Shown: positions 62,730 through 64,000 of the stretch, in pieces
How positions within the stretch are numbered: the first letter of the stretch is position 1
How the letters are laid out: each line of letters starts with the position of its first letter
Source of the DNA: Dendrolimus kikuchii
Taxonomy: Eukaryota > Arthropoda > Insecta > Lepidoptera > Lasiocampidae
DNA: 64,000 bases
NCBI GenBank assembly: GCA_019925095.2
Contig: CM034414.1
Coordinates: 5,741,001 to 5,805,000, forward strand
Direction of reading: 5' to 3'
The notes under the pieces: generated by a model
Told to the model about the DNA's origin: nothing
Seen by the model: the letters and a program-made list of their open reading frames with translations, nothing else
The model's database searches: none
Program-made: the position numbers and the translations under genes

Positions 62730-63050
62730 TATATTTTTTTGGATTTTATGGCTTGGCAGCTAGGCCTTTCAGCTAGATCTTAGATTCAATGTAGTTTCTT
62801 CATTTTCTTAAACCTATGTGTAGCATAGCTGAACTGTAGGTTATCAGCTAGTGCCATTCAACGGAGTTCTTGTGACAACTCAAAAGACCACATTTGACTT
62901 TACTGTTCAAATTTCTCACAGAACACATAATTACTGCTCAAAAATTATCAATATCCTACAACTATTGTTCATTTTAGAGTAATTTTACACATTTTTAGAA
63001 AATAAAACTGCACAGCACAACATCTCCTTTCAGTTCCCGCCAAAAACTCC
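62730..63050 (-). mobile_element. Rep3 retroposon with probable 11-bp target duplication
   Basis: ATATATACACA flanks it at 62719-62729 and 63051-63061; the repeat is low-complexity, so weaker evidence than at 19.9 kb. The sequence is about 90 percent like that copy. The A-rich end is at the left. Confidence 0.75.
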
Positions 63051-63278
63051 ATATATACACAAACCTTATTGTTTACGTAATGTGCACACTGTGCAAATTC
63101 TAATCAATATTAATTATTATATTTACATGTTTATGAGATTGGGCATTTTTACTGATACATACAGATGCCTATTCTTACCGGCAACTCTAACAGCGATATC
63201 ATCTATCTTTATTTATGTAGCATCATGTTCGTGTATTAACGATAGTCTTTGACTGTGCTAAATAATCTTATACTAATA

Positions 63279-63475
63279 CTAGATGTGCCCGCGACGTCGT
63301 CCGCGTGGAATTTTCTTTCAAAACCCTCCGATTTCGAAAAATTCTTTATTGGTGCTCCGCTTCTATTGATCTTAGCGTGATGATATATAGCCTATAGCCT
63401 TCCTCGATAAATGAGCTATCCAACACTGAAATAATTTTTCAAATCAGACCAGTAGTTCAAAACAATATTAGTATA
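63279..63475 (-). mobile_element. Helitron-like element, CGCGACGTCGTCCGCG type
   Basis: The minus strand ends CGCGGACGACGTCGCG, GGCACAT, CTAG before T. TATAGCCTTCCTCGATAAAT and ACACTGAAATAATTTTTCAA are in the body. Confidence 0.75.
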
Positions 63476-63884
63476 TTTGGCTACAACACTAATACTTACA
63501 TTTTAAATATCGCGATATCTTTTGTATGAAACGTCCGAATTGAATAATTCAAAAAGTTCTAGAAAGGTATTGAATTCGTCTTGAATATGGAGTAATTTAT
63601 TTTGATAAGGATTAATACAAAGGTACAAAATAAAGAGTTTTTGAAACGATGGCTTTTTAATTATTTAAAAAAACAAAAGAAAACACTTATTGTGAGATAA
63701 CTACAATAGTTAGACATATGGTTACGCGATATTTTTCGTAGACAATTATATGTTCTGCAAAGTGGTAGTACATTGTTTTGTTCTATAGTCAATAATTTTC
63801 GCAGCGCACGCCGTGTAAGGATTTTTTTAGGTAATTTTTTTACACCTTGGGTTACATTATTGGACTTTTAGTAAGGATCCCTAA

Positions 63885-64000
63885 TTTTTTTGAAAATATA
63901 ATATATAAGGCCTTCCTTGATAAATGTACTATTCAACACTGAAAGAATTTTTCAAATCGGACCGGCGGTTCCTGAGATTAGCGCGTTTAAACAAACAAAC
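63885..64000 (-). mobile_element. Helitron-like body fragment cut by the window edge
   Basis: TAAGGCCTTCCTTGATAAAT and CACTGAAAGAATTTTTCAAA match 63396-63445, so a second related copy begins here. Confidence 0.6.

Overview
The window is an AT-rich, intron-containing, transposon-packed nuclear sequence from an insect, very probably a moth or butterfly. The evidence is GT-AG introns in two animal genes, Helitron-like repeats of the kind common in Lepidoptera (TC start, hairpin plus CTAG end, inserted between A and T, several with the CGCGACTTCGTCCGCG core), tRNA-derived SINEs, jockey/RTE/CR1-like LINE relics, and a GC-rich intact jockey-clade LINE. The lepidopteran assignment is inference from familiarity with these repeats. 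There is nothing bacterial: no operon, CRISPR array or rRNA.

Two host genes are supported and lie head to head. On the minus strand, five exons between 32210 and 27775 encode a complete 220-residue four-pass membrane protein of the LHFPL family, closest to LHFPL2. On the plus strand, eight coding exons from 37688 to 59588 encode the first 324 residues of Cullin-1, the SCF ubiquitin-ligase scaffold. Every splice phase joins. The rest of Cul1 (cullin homology and neddylation domains) lies beyond the right edge. The roughly 1.5 kb between the genes probably holds both promoters. Cul1 introns are swollen with repeats, some only 14 to 20 bases from splice donors.

1-20 kb: no host gene recognised; a mosaic of nested repeats, and a CpG-rich promoter-like patch near 10.2 kb. 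20.4-25.2 kb: jockey-clade LINE with intact ORF1 (607 aa, three zinc knuckles) and ORF2 (900 aa, endonuclease plus reverse transcriptase). 25.2-27.5 kb: repeats and quiet AT-rich DNA. 27.5-32.2 kb: LHFPL gene. 32.2-37.7 kb: intergenic DNA and likely Cul1 5' UTR. 37.7-59.6 kb: Cul1 exons and introns. 59.6-64 kb: Cul1 intron with a hAT-like element carrying a perfect 8-bp target duplication.

Repeat names used below. Rep1: about 300 bp SINE-like retroposon, one end ATCCGTGCAGGAACGG, other end GAACTCCTGCAATAAA. Rep2: 3' end of an RTE-like LINE ending in (TATG)n. Rep3: about 300 bp retroposon with 11-12 bp target duplications. Rep4: LINE tail with the TCGCTTTTTAGCGA hairpin. Rep5: LINE 3' end whose ORF ends near YLNDKNSF. 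Rep6: LINE 3' tail ending in (ATT)n. LINE-L: CR1/jockey-like C-terminus and 3' UTR. tSINE-S and tSINE-T: tRNA-derived SINEs. HelD, HelE and HelF: Helitron-like families. Repeat strand is the sense or A-rich-tail strand where that could be judged.
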